The position numbers and the translations under genes were made by a program. Source: Diabrotica undecimpunctata (lineage: Eukaryota; Arthropoda; Insecta; Coleoptera; Chrysomelidae). From it: a stretch of 64,000 bases of DNA. This document shows positions 33,225 to 45,217 of the stretch, in pieces. The notes below the pieces were generated by a model. It worked only from the letters and a program-made list of their open reading frames with translations, was not told where the DNA came from and did no database searches. Where the stretch lies: contig NC_092806.1 of assembly GCF_040954645.1 (NCBI RefSeq), positions 147,216,429 to 147,280,428 on the forward strand. The letters run 5' to 3'. Positions within the stretch are counted from its first letter, which is position 1; every line of letters starts with the position of its first letter.

Positions 33225-33770
33225 AGATTCGTAGCCTTGAAATAAAACGACGCATTAATATGGCCAGAAATGTCTTCAATAATATGAAAGCAGTCTTATT
33301 CTACGGAAAAGTGGGAATAGAAATTAGAAGACCACGTATTCTCTCTCCTATTATATGAAATTGAAGCCTGGACAATTACGGAAGTATCTGAAAAAGTACT
33401 TTGAGACGTGGTGTTATCGAAGAATGTGAAAAATATGGACACACCATGTAATATACACGGAAACCTTAGGAAGCGAAGCATGAAAAAAAAATACTCAACA
33501 CTAAGACGGAAAGAAAAATGAGCTACCTTGGTCTCTTACTAAAAAATGAAAAATATAAGTTGATCTGATTGGTTAGGCAAGGCAAGATGGGAGGGCAAAG
33601 AGGACCAGGGAGATGACTTACATCCTGTTCGAAAACTTGAAAGCAATGTTCTATAAAATCAGTAATAGAACTCTTTAGAACTGGTGCACATATAGTAGAA
33701 TGGGCCGTGATGATCGACAATGTCCTTAAAGGATGACGCACATTAAGAAAAATAATGATTTCTACCAAAC
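33225..33770 (+). pseudogene. RTE-A LINE, decayed 3' part
   Basis: Plus-strand traces: ARNVFNNMKAVLFYGKVGIE, a LEAW..ITE-like region, RKMSYLGLLLKNEKYKLI, RQGKMGGQRGPGR, VIELFRTGAHIVEWAVMIDN. It finishes GGATGACGCACATTAAGAAA, a recognisable but mutated RTE-A end. Many stops and shifts; among the oldest RTE-A copies here. Confidence 0.75.
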
Positions 33771-34618
33771 GGTTAGTTAAATCTTCAAACATTCATGCCA
33801 GATGCTATTTTTAGATCTTTGCGGATAACTCGACACTCCTTGGTGCGTGTTGATTGTATTATCTGCTGGTAGGCGACAAATATCTTATTTATTTTAAAAA
33901 CAATTTTAAACCGTTCTCAAACAATTGTTGTTGAATTTCAAATGATGTCAGTACAACCACTTCGTACTTTGATTTTAGTTCTGGAATAATCCATGTACTG
34001 TATTATATCTTACTGTTTCCTTTGCACATTTCTAACAGCATACTTGGCCGAATTTTCAAAGTAGAATTAAATAGGATCTAGTTGAGTGAATGTACTGTAC
34101 TTTGGAAATAGAATTCTAAACCCTAAAGTGGGATAAAATGATAATCAAATTTAAATGTGAATTATAACGTTACTTCAGATCTCTCTTGTAGTATATGCCA
34201 TCTAGCTTTAGTGAGAATTTAAATGATGGTTTAAGACCCTCAAAGGAACGACACAAGATACATGCCGTTTTTATAAAGTGTCTTTGAGGATTCTCCGCGG
34301 TTGTTGCAGAGGCGTATCTTAAGATTTATACAAAACGGGTGGGCTATATTAACCTTTTACCTCTTTGCCACATTTCACCAAATACAATAAATATAATGAT
34401 AGTTTGTACTCGGGGTTTATGCACCGAGGAATTGGACTGGAATTTTTTTTTTCGTCCTTTATCGGAAGAAAATTTTAGACCAATGCAGATAAACTTTAAT
34501 ATATCAATCACCAAAGTGTAAGAAAATATAATTTTTGTAACAATTTTAAATAGTTATATGATACTCTGAAACCTGTTTTCTAAGGCAGTTTTAATAATTT
34601 TTTTTTATTGGAAATATA
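33771..34618. other. No gene recognised
   Basis: AT-rich sequence without identifiable coding or repeat structure. Confidence 0.55.
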
Positions 34619-34690
34619 GTCTTCTGCAGGTCATCATGCAGGGTAGAGTCGATGGAAAAAAGGGAATAGGTAGAAGGAGGAAGTCATGGA
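34619..34690 (+). pseudogene. RTE-A tail-domain scrap fused to another LINE
   Basis: LLQVIMQGRVDGKKGIGRRR then KSW, the RTE-A tail-domain motif, stops at the next codons where a different LINE begins on the same strand with no gap. Confidence 0.75.
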
Positions 34691-35215
34691 GGAAAATATA
34701 AAAAATAGACTAGGACAAACAAGACACTGCATACAAAAATTGAACCCGGTACTATGGGATAAGAACATCAGCATGAAAACAAAGAAAAAAATATATAATA
34801 CCATGACAAGAAGTATCCTCACTTATGGGTGTGAAAATTGGACAATAAATAAGAAAACCAAAAACAAAATAAGAGCAACAGAGATGGAATTCCTGAAGAA
34901 GAAGCTGCAGAGTAACAAGAAGAGATAGAATAAATAACATGGAGATTAAGAGGAGAATGGGAATGAACTCCGACATAATAGACTACATCGAACAGAAGAG
35001 GTTAACCTGGTACGGACATGTCAAAAGAGCAGACCAACATCGGTGGATAAATAGAATAACAGAGTGGAGCCCGATAGGAAGAAGAAAGAGAGGCAGACCC
35101 CGAAGATATTTTAGAGATGAAGTGGACGAAGCAATGAGTAGAAGAAACCTACAGGAAGGGGACTGGCTAAACAGGAAAAATTGGAGAAAACGGTTGAGTG
35201 AAGGAATACAGTGAA
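34691..35215 (+). pseudogene. LINE of a third RTE-like family, tail domain
   Basis: Reads NRLGQTRHCIQKLNPVLWD, MTRSILTYGCENWTI, a frame change near 34920, then NNMEIKRRMGMNSDIIDYIE, KRLTWYGHVKRADQHRW, GRRKRGRPRRYFRDEVDEAM and GDWLNRKNWRKRL, stop at about 35213. The domain is analogous to those of RTE-A and RTE-B but clearly distinct. Its end has neither AAG nor GAT repeats; TATATATATA follows within 25 bases. Confidence 0.82.
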
Positions 35216-38200
35216 AACTGTGGAAATCCTTGTATATATATATGAAAGCAATTATTATTAGAAAATGTTTATTTTTAAAAATCAACACAAAATAGTTACC
35301 TGGATTTCACTAAAATTTCTTTACTTTATATTTCTGAGGTTAGGAACTGGCTTTGCACTCTCTGCCACACGAACAAATTTATCTCCAAACTGCACAAAAC
35401 AATCTGAAACGGCTTCTTAGGACTGACAAATTGAGGTTGAAGTTGGGGCACTGGACGCAAAATTTGAAGCTCCGCTTCTTAAAAAACTGGAACCATGTGG
35501 GTATTTTTCAAAGTTGTTGTAAACGCCGTTTTACTAATATCTCAGATGAGAGAGGGCTTACAAATAAAAAACAGTGACAGTACTCGTTCAAAATTGAGAC
35601 ATTACATTGAGTATAATTCACTTTTTTCCACAAATTTGCTGGTTTTTTAACGCCGACACTCGTAGCGTCTTGACTCAATGACCAATCTTTCAAACCTTCA
35701 CTGTAACTACACATTTAACTTAACACTACTACACATTTTCCATGAAAAGGGACGAAAAAAACACAAAACATTTCAAATTTGACATAAAATTTGGACCAAG
35801 GCTGAAGCCAACTGCCCCCAACAATAGCTCCAGCGAGAATAAGTTAATTCTCTTCGCCGCAATACTTTCTCAGCGATCTAAATGGATGTTTATTTGAAAA
35901 CCAATATAAATGTGTTTATATGATCTCGGCGACGCAAAGATAGAAAGAAAGCATATTTCGGTGTTTCAACATATACGAGGAGATTTCAATATATACCAAG
36001 GAATTTAAAAATGCTAGAAATCAGATTATTTTGTTTTGTTATTTGGTAATACAAAATATTCTTCTATTAATTTAATTTGATCTGCCTCAGTCGTATTGAT
36101 AATTCAGACATATATTTAAAGTAAATGACATAAAAATGATATTGTCAATATTTTTAAAGTGCGTTCATGGGCCGACTTTATTTGAAGATAATTTATTCGA
36201 TTACATGAAAATAACTGTAAGTTGCCAATGCCCGTCAGAAAAAGATTTTTAGTTTTTATTTAATTAAAAACTGCTTATTTACTTATGCGGATAATTATGT
36301 AACATACAATGCCCTGATAGAGAAGAAAGGGAGGTAGGGTATTACATTTTTACTAAAAATAAAAATTAATCCAAGGGAAAGTTTACTCGTGGAATATAAG
36401 TTAGACGAAGAATTCCAGGTCTAAGTACGTTCACTTTACAACCGACACTCAGATGTTTGGAAGCACACAACGACGAGCTTTGTGACGTGGGTACACAGAT
36501 CGATTATTAGGAACGGAGGATACCAAGTCAGAAATAATAGAAAAAATTGATTCCTGCTAACAAAAAAAAAGTAAACCAAATAAAAGAAAAAACTTACATA
36601 GAAGCCATATTTATTACTAGCCTAAAAATAAATTTAACTGGACGTATTAATTTATATCTTACAAACAGAAATGTCCATTACAATTTGATACTTTCTTATA
36701 TCTTTAGAAAAAGTTTATTATAAATTTCTCTAGATAACCGGCTAAATATATTTCATAATAACTTTCAATAATAATTTTCATATAACTTTTCCAGCCTCGA
36801 AAGTGCGTCTTTTCGGTTTTTTGAGATTGTAAATTGTTTATAACTTAATAGAAAAAAAGTGACAAGTGACTTTTTTTATTTAAAGTGGCCCAAGAAACAT
36901 AAAGAAATGTTTGAGTAAAAAAGGGTGATTTTTGGAATTTGTTTAAAGAAATTGCTTAAACAATTTCTGCCCAGAAATTTTGCTCGGCGCCCCTTTGATT
37001 TGTTTAAAGGGGACATATTTGAACAGGAATCCGTAAAGAAACCGAATCAGAAACATTTTTCCTACGGAAGTGGTCTCACAACCTGGACTATAATACTTTT
37101 AAAGTCATTTAGAACCGTTTTTTTGTATGGCATTTTGTTTTTGTTGATAATTGATAAATGTTTTGTATAGAACATAAGAGGTCGCTAGTTAAATGATAAT
37201 GAAATGATAATGAAAAAATAATTTTTAAAACGATTTCCGGAATGAAAATCGTAACGTCAAACTTTATTTAAAAATGTAATTTTCATTACAAACAATTTTG
37301 ACTTAATCCGATATAAACAATATTGAATATTAGTTTGACATGTGATAGCCGACTCTCAGACTGGAATGTTCAACGTGTTAATCTTGAGTTTTTATTAGAA
37401 AAAAAAATACAAAATGTTCAATAAGATTAAAAATATCGGAGAGCAGAAATAAAATCGCTTTGCGGTAACTAACCTCACAATATTTCTTGTACTTTTTTCA
37501 AACCAATAATTTATAGGTAAAGTCTCTCCGGGGCAATTTTGATGATAAAGTCTACTCGTCCGTCCAGGCGAATATTTCATTTCCATTAGCAACGGAGATC
37601 GTTTGGTGCACACGCGTAATGGTCGAATACACAAAGAGCTCTTAAATCCTTTGACGTCATTCACAAACACTAAAATATGTATTTTCCGAGCAAAGAGTTA
37701 TAAAATGTAAGTGGCTTTTACGGTTAAAAGGACTGTGTATCTGGCTCTGATGTAATCATGATTTGAACGCAAAACTGTTACACGTATATGTAACTTTATA
37801 GTTACTAAGGGAATCCTATTCGCACAGAAAGAATGGTGTCATAAAGAGTTCTTTCACATACGGTTTGGAGAAAATGGTTACTTAAAGTTAACAATTTGTG
37901 TTCGTTATTTAATGTCTGGCTGGCACTAAAAGGGAGCTTTGACGTTTTCTGTTACAGTTTAACAGAGAGATACATTCCTTTATGTTCTTTTATGCGTCTG
38001 TTGTATCGTCTTACTAAAGAATTTAAAACCTTTTAATTACTAATTAATGATTATAACGTAACGGCTGTTTCGCTAGACTAAATTTAAAATATATTTTTTT
38101 ATTTGTAATTATCCGCATCAACCATGCATTATTATTAGCGGAATAGGTACTATTACATACCTTTAAACTACACAGTTATATTATATTGCTGCAATGGATT

Positions 38201-38551
38201 AGGCTTTATTTAAAAAATATAAATGTTAATTTAAATAATGTTGAAATATGTATACTCCAACAAGAAATTGCGGAGGGTGGTTCATAAATGTAACCTATAT
38301 ATTAATTGTACCAGGTGCAAATCAAATAAGCTGTTTACTAATAAGAAAATCAAAATATTATCGGTTCACTACGTTTTGATAGCTCTATGTACATTTTAAT
38401 TGGTAATATGCGGTCCTCTACAGCAAGCCAGCTGTAACGATAGTCGTATTCATGAAAAATGCGCCACACCATGTGTGGCGCATTTAATAGACGGGTATTT
38501 TACTGGATAATTAATGCATTCATATTGTTTTTCCATATTAACTCTCTTCTT
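35216..38551. other. No gene recognised; one LTR-like segment
   Basis: More than 3 kb of AT-rich DNA. It contains the repeat at 35880-36005 and an unassigned 91-codon minus frame at 37395-37670 (GRTSRLYHQNCPGETLPINY) in a locally GC-richer patch that could be host sequence. No splice structure is convincing. Confidence 0.5.
35880..36005 (-). repeat. LTR-promoter-like repeat, shared with 57985-58140
   Basis: On the minus strand it reads ATTGAAATCTCCTCGTATAT and further on GTCGCCGAGATCATATAAAC. Both blocks recur in order within the insertion at 57966-58893. The TATAAA context suggests an LTR promoter, but no LTR ends are defined here. Confidence 0.55.
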
Positions 38552-38564
38552 GTAAAAAAGTATC

Positions 38565-39008
38565 TTCTTCTTCTTTATGTGCCGTCTTCTACCGAAGGTT
38601 GGCGACCATCAAACGATAGGTTTCTCTGTTTTGTGCCGCATGTATTATGTTCAATACATGCGGCACAAAATCAAGTTTTTCAGCCAGGATTTCTTCTTTC
38701 CAAACCTCTTCTACCTTCAATCTTGCCTTCCACGATTATCTGTAGCAGACTGTACTTATCATTACGGAACACATGGCCCAGGTATGACGTTTTCCTCCTT
38801 TTAACAGTTGTTAACAATTCCACCTCTTTGCCCATTCGACTTAATACCTCTGTGTTGGTCACTCTGTCTGTCCAAGGTATTTTCAGTATGCGTCGATACA
38901 GCCACATTTCTAGAGCCGCTAACTTCTTTATAGTTGCTGCTGTTAACGTCCACCCTTCAACTCCGTAAAGTAGCGTAGAGAGTACGTAGTATATATATTT
39001 ACAGTATA
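38565..39008 (-). mobile_element. RTE-A copy with 13-bp TSD
   Basis: Flanked by GTAAAAAAGTATC at 38552-38564 and 39009-39021. Minus strand: LYGVEGWTLTAATIKKLAAL, EMWLYRRILKIPWTDRVTN, KRRKTSYLGHVFRNDKYSLL, GKIEGRRG, then a disrupted end, NRETYRLMVANLR and GGCAC plus AAGAAGAAG. The last quarter contains a perfect inverted repeat (38629-38670) where part of the tail domain is replaced. Confidence 0.92.
38629..38670. repeat. Perfect 18-bp inverted repeat inside an RTE copy
   Basis: TTTTGTGCCGCATGTATT, a 6-nt loop, then its exact reverse complement. The right arm is normal RTE-A coding sequence (CAAAACAGAGA context), so the left arm is an inverted duplicate that replaced about 15 codons. Confidence 0.9.
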
Positions 39009-39246
39009 GTAAAAAAGTATCAGTTTATTAAAAGTGTTGCACCTTTTAAAAACCAAACGTAACGCCTATTTTTTGCTAGTGTCCATTTCAGTTTTTTTAC
39101 GTTACGCCTAACACTATATTAACACGAGATTTACAACAGCAATAGGAAACTTTATTAGACGTAACGTAAATAAAATGAACTCAATTTTAAATTAATAAAT
39201 TCATAATTCCAAACAGTTTACTCATCAGCTACAGTAATGTAATTGA

Positions 39247-39480
39247 ATGTTCAAAAGAATATTCAACAACATCCATATAATTGTAAAGTCGTCGTTCGAA
39301 ATTAAGAGGCTACATCAGCGCGTCATCAAGACGGAAAACGCGTTCCAAGATTACAGCTTTAATTTTGAATATTTTGTCGAGATATTTGGCACACATATAC
39401 GTGATATAGTAAAGAATGGCGGTACGGAGCCCAATTTGAGAAATGTGTTAGTTTGTGGAAATTACTCTATAACTAAATAA
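39247..39480 (+). other. Unassigned frame sharing 27 bp with 43120-43150
   Basis: A 77-codon frame containing IKRLHQRVI. The underlying 27 bases occur identically, on the opposite strand, within a mariner C-terminal fragment near 43130. It may be a mariner scrap; I cannot confirm. Confidence 0.35.
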
Positions 39481-40049
39481 AATATTACAAAAACGAGTCC
39501 GTACCGCCATTAAGAAAAACAAAAAAATACACTTTCTTCAAATAAACTTTTTTATCCCATGCCTAGATTTTGCGTCACATTGGAATTACTAAAATCACCT
39601 AAAATCAATGATCTATAACAAGAAATCGAACTTAACTGAGTGAGTTGGCAATATAGAGAATAAGTCAGCGCTATCACATTTGCACACCTGCGTCTGTTTT
39701 CTGTGTATGTGATAGCACGATTCTGCAATGTTATCTGTATCGATATCTGTTCAGCCAGATATTGGAATATTATTTTGGATGTGGATTATGGATATTATTT
39801 TCTAAGATATTGAAATTCGTTATTGTTGATTCATAGTGAAGTAGTGTTTGTTTAAAATGAATTTATTATATTTGTGTAATAGAACTAGGTTGTTGGACGA
39901 TTTAAAAAAAGGGTTTTATAGTTGTGAGTTTTATAGTTATATTTTAGTAAAAATATTTCAAATTCTAATGAGAGTATACAGGGTGTTTCAAAAAGGTATC
40001 TCATGAAGTAAATCACGCATTCTGGGGACGAAAATAAATTGATTGAATC

Positions 40050-40345
40050 CAACTTACCTTCGTACAAAAGTGTACACAAAAAAGTTACAGCCCTTTGAAG
40101 TTAAAAAATAAAAATTGTTTTTTTGCATTATCTCCTAAACTACTTGACATTTTGTAATAAAAATGGACACGTTACTTTCTTGTTCTGAAAGCATTTTTCA
40201 TAAAAAAGAAACAACAAAATCTAAGGGCACAGAAAAATTTTAAGGGGGTGTGCAGCCCTAAATCCCTCAAAACTTTTGAGCGCGTTCAAATCAAATGAAT
40301 TTTGTGGCATCATTAGTTTAACACATTATTTTTAAATTTTTTTGC
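40050..40345 (+). repeat. Left arm of a 300-bp internal inverted repeat
   Basis: Pairs with 40880-41178 (for example GTACAAAAGTGTACAC and CATTTTGTAATAAAAATGGA). It lies inside the rearranged mariner. Confidence 0.88.
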
Positions 40346-40379
40346 CTCCTATCACTTTTTTCAAAAAACAGTTTTGATT

Positions 40380-40709
40380 GAGTTACGGCCCTTTTAAAAA
40401 TGTCTTCATCAGTTGCCTAAAATGTCTTTATCAGTTGCATCCATTATTGGACGACCACTATTGCCAGCAACTTGCGGTTGGAATGTACCCGTTTCCCGTA
40501 AACGACGATAAATGGTCCGAAATAATCGTCCATCGGGTGCATTTCGATTTTAGGTATTTTACTGCATAACGCCTTGCGGCTGCACTATTGCCTTGACCTT
40601 GACATTCACATACGATATTCCCGATAGTTTATTGAAATCATAATTTAATCTGATCCAACTTACCCAAAGTTAAATACATATCTGCCATTTCCTGAAATGT
40701 GTAGGCCAT
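40380..40709 (-). pseudogene. Mariner-like transposase N-terminus
   Basis: Minus strand from the ATG at 40709: MAYTFQEMADMYLTLG, stop and shift, ECQGQGNSAAARRYAVKY, then in shifted frames a helix-turn-helix linker (GNSGRP-like, MDATDKDIL). This is the DNA-binding half of the protein family whose catalytic half appears at 41276-41699. No catalytic residues are present. Confidence 0.75.
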
Positions 40710-40879
40710 TGTAATATCAAAATTTTTAATATTAATCCTATTCACACAATAAATGATAGCTTTAAATTATTGACTATTATTGATGGAACTGTTTGTAATT
40801 ATTCTATCCGTAGAAACTAATTGTAATTTTATGGCCAACTAGAAAAAAACTAGTTTTTCGAAAAAATGATAATAGCCAA

Positions 40880-41178
40880 ATATGTTTTAAAAATAATGTG
40901 TTTATTTGAACACATGATGCCACAAAATTATATGATTTAAAAGTAGTCAAAAGTTTGGGTAGATTTATGGCTGCACACCCCCCTTAAAATTTTTCTGTGC
41001 GCTTAGATTTTGATATTTCTTTTGTATGAAAAATCCTTTCAGAACAAGAAAGTAACGTGTCCATTTTTATTACAAAATGTCAAGTAGTTTAGGAGAAAAT
41101 GTAAAAAAACAATTTTTATTTTGTAACTTTAAAGGGCTGTAACTTTTTTTGTGTACACTTTTGTACTAAGGTAAGTTC
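40880..41178 (-). repeat. Right arm of a 300-bp internal inverted repeat
   Basis: Reverse complement of 40050-40345 with small differences. The 530-bp spacer between arms holds the minus-strand transposase N-terminus. Confidence 0.88.
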
Positions 41179-41275
41179 AAAGTTATTATTGTTACTTTTA
41201 CTATTATTTATATTAAAACAAAGTGTAACGAAACAATTTTGTCTTATATTATTTTAAATTTATTTTAGTATTCTG

Positions 41276-41699
41276 CCTGAACCTTTAAGTGTCCGAAGGA
41301 TAATAGACATAGTATTTATCTGCTGATCACTGACACATTGGAATCTGATGATATTCTTTTAAACCATAAAATGACTTTCTAACACGACAAGGCATCCCCA
41401 CATTATTATATACGCGTAAGACAATTTTTGAATGAACGTTTTCCAGGGCGCTGGATTGTCAGAAGGGATCCAATAGGTTGGATCGGACACCGGATCTTTC
41501 GCCTTTAGATTTTTTTTTGTGGGGACACCTAATATCAAAAATATACGCCACTCCGCCTGTAGATATTGCAGAGTTGCGACAAATAATTGTGACAGAATGC
41601 CCATTATTCACACCGAAGGTAGTTGCAAATGTACGAAGAGGCTTTGAAAATATACTGTATTATTGTATGGAGGTCACAGCAGGTCATTTCGAACATTAA
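41276..41699 (+). pseudogene. Mariner-like transposase C-terminus
   Basis: Reads LPEPLSVRRIIDI, HDKASPHYYIRVRQFLNERF (second catalytic Asp), GRWIVRRDPI, then after a frameshift DRTPDLSPLDFFLWGHLISK (third Asp), AELRQIIVTECPLFTPKVVA and EVTAGHFEH, stop at 41697-41699. Length and order agree with the other mariner-like C-termini here. The N-terminal half is not on this strand. Confidence 0.85.
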
Positions 41700-42169
41700 A
41701 TTGGTTAATTTAATGAAATTTTATGTTTTTTGTTATTACTGATGTTCAACCAATAGATTAGCCAAAATTATCTTCAAAGTTATTTCGTAAATTAAAAAAA
41801 AGTATCGTGTAGAGGAAAAAATACCTTTCAGATGGTATGCCACTCGACCACACTTGCTATTTAAAAAAAAACTGGGGGTTGATGCGTGGCAGTAGGGAGT
41901 TACATTTGAGGGCATGAATTTTGCATGAAAATTCGTCCCGCGCCCAATACAAATTGACGAGTTTTTTTTTATTTTGAAAAAACTCTTGGTTTCTGAGTTT
42001 ATGGGAGGGTGTCAAATTTTCGTTGGAACACACTGTATATTATTATTAAATTTATGATAGGTACTTACTAATTCTTAGGCTAAGATGTTTTATACTAATT
42101 TTCGTAAAAAAAAGGTTTGTTAAAATTTATATGCTTATGTTTATTCTTTTTTGTATCTTCTTCTTAAAG

Positions 42170-42925
42170 TGCCTATCCGTTCCGGATGTTGGCGATCATC
42201 ACGGCTATCTTTACTTTATTTATTGCAGCGCGGAACAGTTCAGTGGTAGTCGTGTTATACCACTTTCGTAAATTTTGAAGCCAGGAAATGCGTCTTCTTC
42301 CCGGTCCTCTCTTACCATTTACTTTCCCTTGGAGAATCAGCTGGAGAAGGCCGTAACGTTCTTGATTTCTCATTACATGTCCTAGATATTCCAACTTTTT
42401 AGTTTTGACGGTCATGAGAATTTCACATTCTTTCCCCATTCTACGCAGGACCTCCACATTAGTAACTCTGTCAACCCAGGATATACGTAAGATGCGCCTA
42501 TAACACATTTCGAAAGCTTCGAGCCGATTCATAGATGCAACAGTCAGTGTCCATGCTTCCATTCCGTAGAGCAGAACTGTGAATATGTAGCAGTTCAATA
42601 GACGGCATTTTGTTTTTAATGATATGTCTCGACTGTTGAAAATGGTTCTCATTCTAACGAATGCTGCTTTTGCTTTTATTATTCGCTGTTTAATTTCTGT
42701 TGAGTGGTCCCATTGGCTATTTAAATTGGTGCCTAGATATGTATATTGCTCAACTCTTTCGATATTCTGTTGGTTGATTCTAAGATGAGCGTTTAGTATT
42801 GGTTTTTTACTAATTGTCATAAATTTGGTTTTCTTTATGTTAAGAGCTAGTCCGTATCGGTTGCTGACTTCTGTTATGCGATTTGTTAATATCTATAAGT
42901 CATTCAGATTATCGGCAAATGTATA
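42170..42925 (-). pseudogene. RTE-A LINE, RT end and tail domain
   Basis: Minus strand from about 42920: FADNLNDL, stop, NRYGLALNIKKTKFM, EQYTYLGTNLNSQWDHSTEI, LLYGMEAWTLTVASMNRLEA, YRRILRISWVDRVTNVEVLR, KKLEYLGHVMRNQERYGLLQ, GPGRRRISWLQNLRKWYN, VMIANIRNG. It ends GGATAGGCAC, TTT, AAGAAGAAG at about 42157-42180. A 215-codon stretch is open; the Trp of FEMW is deleted in frame. Very close to the copy at 60176-60703. Confidence 0.92.
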
Positions 42926-43139
42926 ATAAATAAATAATAAAACATTTTCATAAAATCTTAATGCTTTTTTTGCGTTTCTTTATGCTTTTAAATCCGATCC
43001 GAACTCTAATTATCACAATAGTGTGCCTTCCTTTTTGATAGTCTCACGTACTGCCGACGCACTGTTGCCAAAGGTTCGCAGAACTTTCGAAAGACGGTGC
43101 GGCTACTATTTCTCGAATTAATAGTGATGACGCGCTGAT

Positions 43140-43260
43140 GTAGCCTCTTAACACGAATATTTTGAAGCATTTCATGAGTTACTATACTATATTCATGCAC
43201 TATTCGTCGTCTTAGTTCTTTTAATAAAGCAAAAATGGTACTATACATCTTATGCAATGT
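43140..43260 (-). pseudogene. Mariner-like transposase C-terminal scrap
   Basis: ALLKELRRRIVHEYSIVTHE then MLQNIR resembles the helix following the catalytic domain of mariner-like transposases. It continues into VKRLHQRVIT, shared with 39270-39330. Short and weak. Confidence 0.4.
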
Positions 43261-43299
43261 GTTAATGAAATAAAACAGACTATGTGATTAGTGGACGTG

Positions 43300-45060
43300 A
43301 CTTAACCTGCGATTTATTGCACGCAATATTTCATTTGCTATAAATATCACGTCCTCTTCATCAAGGTTGTTATTAATACTCCCAAATCGCCAGCAAACCC
43401 TATTGGGTGGACACCGACATGGTGATGTAGCCATGGGTTCATACAAAAAGTTCCATAGAACTGGACTTATTACTGACCATTGTGGTACCCCTGCTGAGGC
43501 ACCTAATTAATTACTTGCCCTAGTTAAGATACAGTAAGCGAGGGCCAGGCAGGAGAAGACACTCGTGGCTCCAAAATCTGAGGAACTCACATCGGTCGAA
43601 CTATTCAGAAGCGCCGCAAACAAGATCAGAATTGCCATGTTAATAGCCAACGTTCGCAAAGGACAGGGCACTTGAAGAAGAAGAAGTTAAGATCTTCCTA
43701 TCCCTAAAGTAGCTTTTGACGAGGTTTATTATACATATGGGGACCTGCTGTTCATTAAGATTCTTAACTATTCTAGACAAGGGTGGCGAATTTTAGGCAT
43801 TGCCGATCTGCCGTTATAAGTACGCACAATTTTCTTTTTGGGGTAACTCTTTTAGCTTCTACGGTCTTCTGGACAGCTTGAATGGTTGAGCCTCCTTTTC
43901 GAAATCCATATTGATTTTCGGATAGTTTCTCTCCGGATTCCAAGTATTGTTCTAGCATATTCTACACCATGTACTCGTATTTTTGCAGATAGTATCTAGA
44001 AGACAAAGATAACGGAACGCGTTTCTTCTATATATAATTTCGTATAAATGGGTGCTATAACTTCAGATGTTATTCGAGTCCAGCTGCTTTTTCGCGGCTT
44101 CGTCAAGTTCTTTTAGGCCGAAAAGAACTAGATGTTCTGTTCGTGGGTCTACACTCTAAACGTTTTGGCGAATCGGCAATATGTCACTTCAAATCTCTGT
44201 CAACTATATTTGTGGACCAACACTTTTGAGTTCCCTCATAGCTAGTTAAAAGCATTTTCCCCATACGTCTTTTTCTAAGGTATTATATAATTGTTCCCAA
44301 TGACTTTTCTTACTTTCATACATTAACTTCTCCTTTGTCAGCTTTTGTAGGACTCTAACAGTGAACCTTCGTTGTTGTCTTGCTTCCTTTGCCTTACGTT
44401 TCGTGCTTTTATGCTTAATTTCCACTGCACCTCAATAGCTTCGGACTACCAATATAGTTTTATAAAGTCCTTGTTCTAAAGTACAAGTTTTTCAAAACAT
44501 TCTTGATTATTTTAATGCAGGTTTCTGGGTTGGATCGTTCCTTTCAGCCAGAGATCGCTTCTTTTATTAGATTTCCACATACATTTTGGTCAAACATGGA
44601 TTTTAGTCTACACTTTTTCCCCGATAGCTCTTTCCACTTTCCAACTTTAAATAAAATGTGCTGGTGTTCTGTTAATGTTTCCGTATCCAGCACTGTCCAA
44701 TTAATAATATTGAGCAACTGTCTTCTTGCTGCTGAATCTAGAAACAATGAATGACGTGGTTTCCTTTATTTGCTATTACTAGGTCGCTTGCTGAGATAAC
44801 CTCTAAAAGTATTTCGCTTCTTTTGTCGGTTATGGGGAGCCCCATTCTTCAGCTTTGGCATTAAAGTCTTCGAATATTACTATTTCTCCTGTGGTCTCTT
44901 CGATTTCGCGTGAAATGATCTCTAGTTGCTTTTCAAAGTCCTCTACTTTTATGTTTGATGAAATATAGCTACCCATTCAAGTAAAAGTTTCTGTTGGTGC
45001 TGTTAAAATACCACTTATTTTTTTTATCTTAATTTGATATTTTAATTTCTCAGTAGGAAT
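43300..45060 (-). pseudogene. R1-clade LINE, endonuclease to RT
   Basis: Minus strand in order: VEDFEKQLEIISREIEETTG and IVIFEDFNAKAEEWGSP (endonuclease, about 44830-44960), VLDTETLTEHQHILFKVGKW (44650-44710), RFTVRVLQKLTKEKLMYESK and SHWEQLYNTLEKDVWGKCF (pre-RT, about 44250-44380), LEQYLESGEKLSENQYGFRK and GGSTIQAVQKTVE (RT, 43850-43958), then VPQWSVISPVLWNFLYE (43400-43480). The RT stretch between the last two blocks is short and holds the 154-bp RTE-A insertion at 43531-43684. Many stops; an old copy. Confidence 0.82.
43531..43684 (+). mobile_element. RTE-A 3' end inserted in the R1 LINE
   Basis: Plus-strand tail-domain remnant (GRRRHSWLQNLRN-like in shifting frames, IRIAMLIANVRKGQGT) ending GGGCACTTGAAGAAGAAGAAG. 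Flanked by AGTTAAGAT at 43522-43530 and 43685-43693. Opposite in orientation to the R1 element it interrupts. Confidence 0.85.
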
Positions 45061-45217
45061 CCAACATCTTTCTTTTAGTGGACGATTCAGTTTGTTTAGT
45101 CATTTTGATATTTGGTTCACTGGCTACCATAATATTGGACTGGTTACTGTAATATGTTTTCTTAATAGGACTGCTAATGTAGTAAGTTATGGGGAACCAA
45201 AGGGTACCCCCTGTTAA

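Larger units (their letters stand above)
39979..42037. mobile_element. Rearranged mariner-like element
   Basis: Starts TA plus CAGGGTGTTTCAAAA and ends TTGGAACACACTG plus TA, imperfect inverses of each other. Inside are a transposase N-terminus on the minus strand, a transposase C-terminus on the plus strand, and two inverted 300-bp repeats between them. The order suggests an internal inversion, or one relative inserted into another. Ends are moderately supported. Confidence 0.6.

Noticed and set aside
37395..37670. 91-codon minus frame in a GC-richer patch
   Set aside because: Could be a host exon, but no homology, start context or convincing splice pair was seen; left as unassigned.
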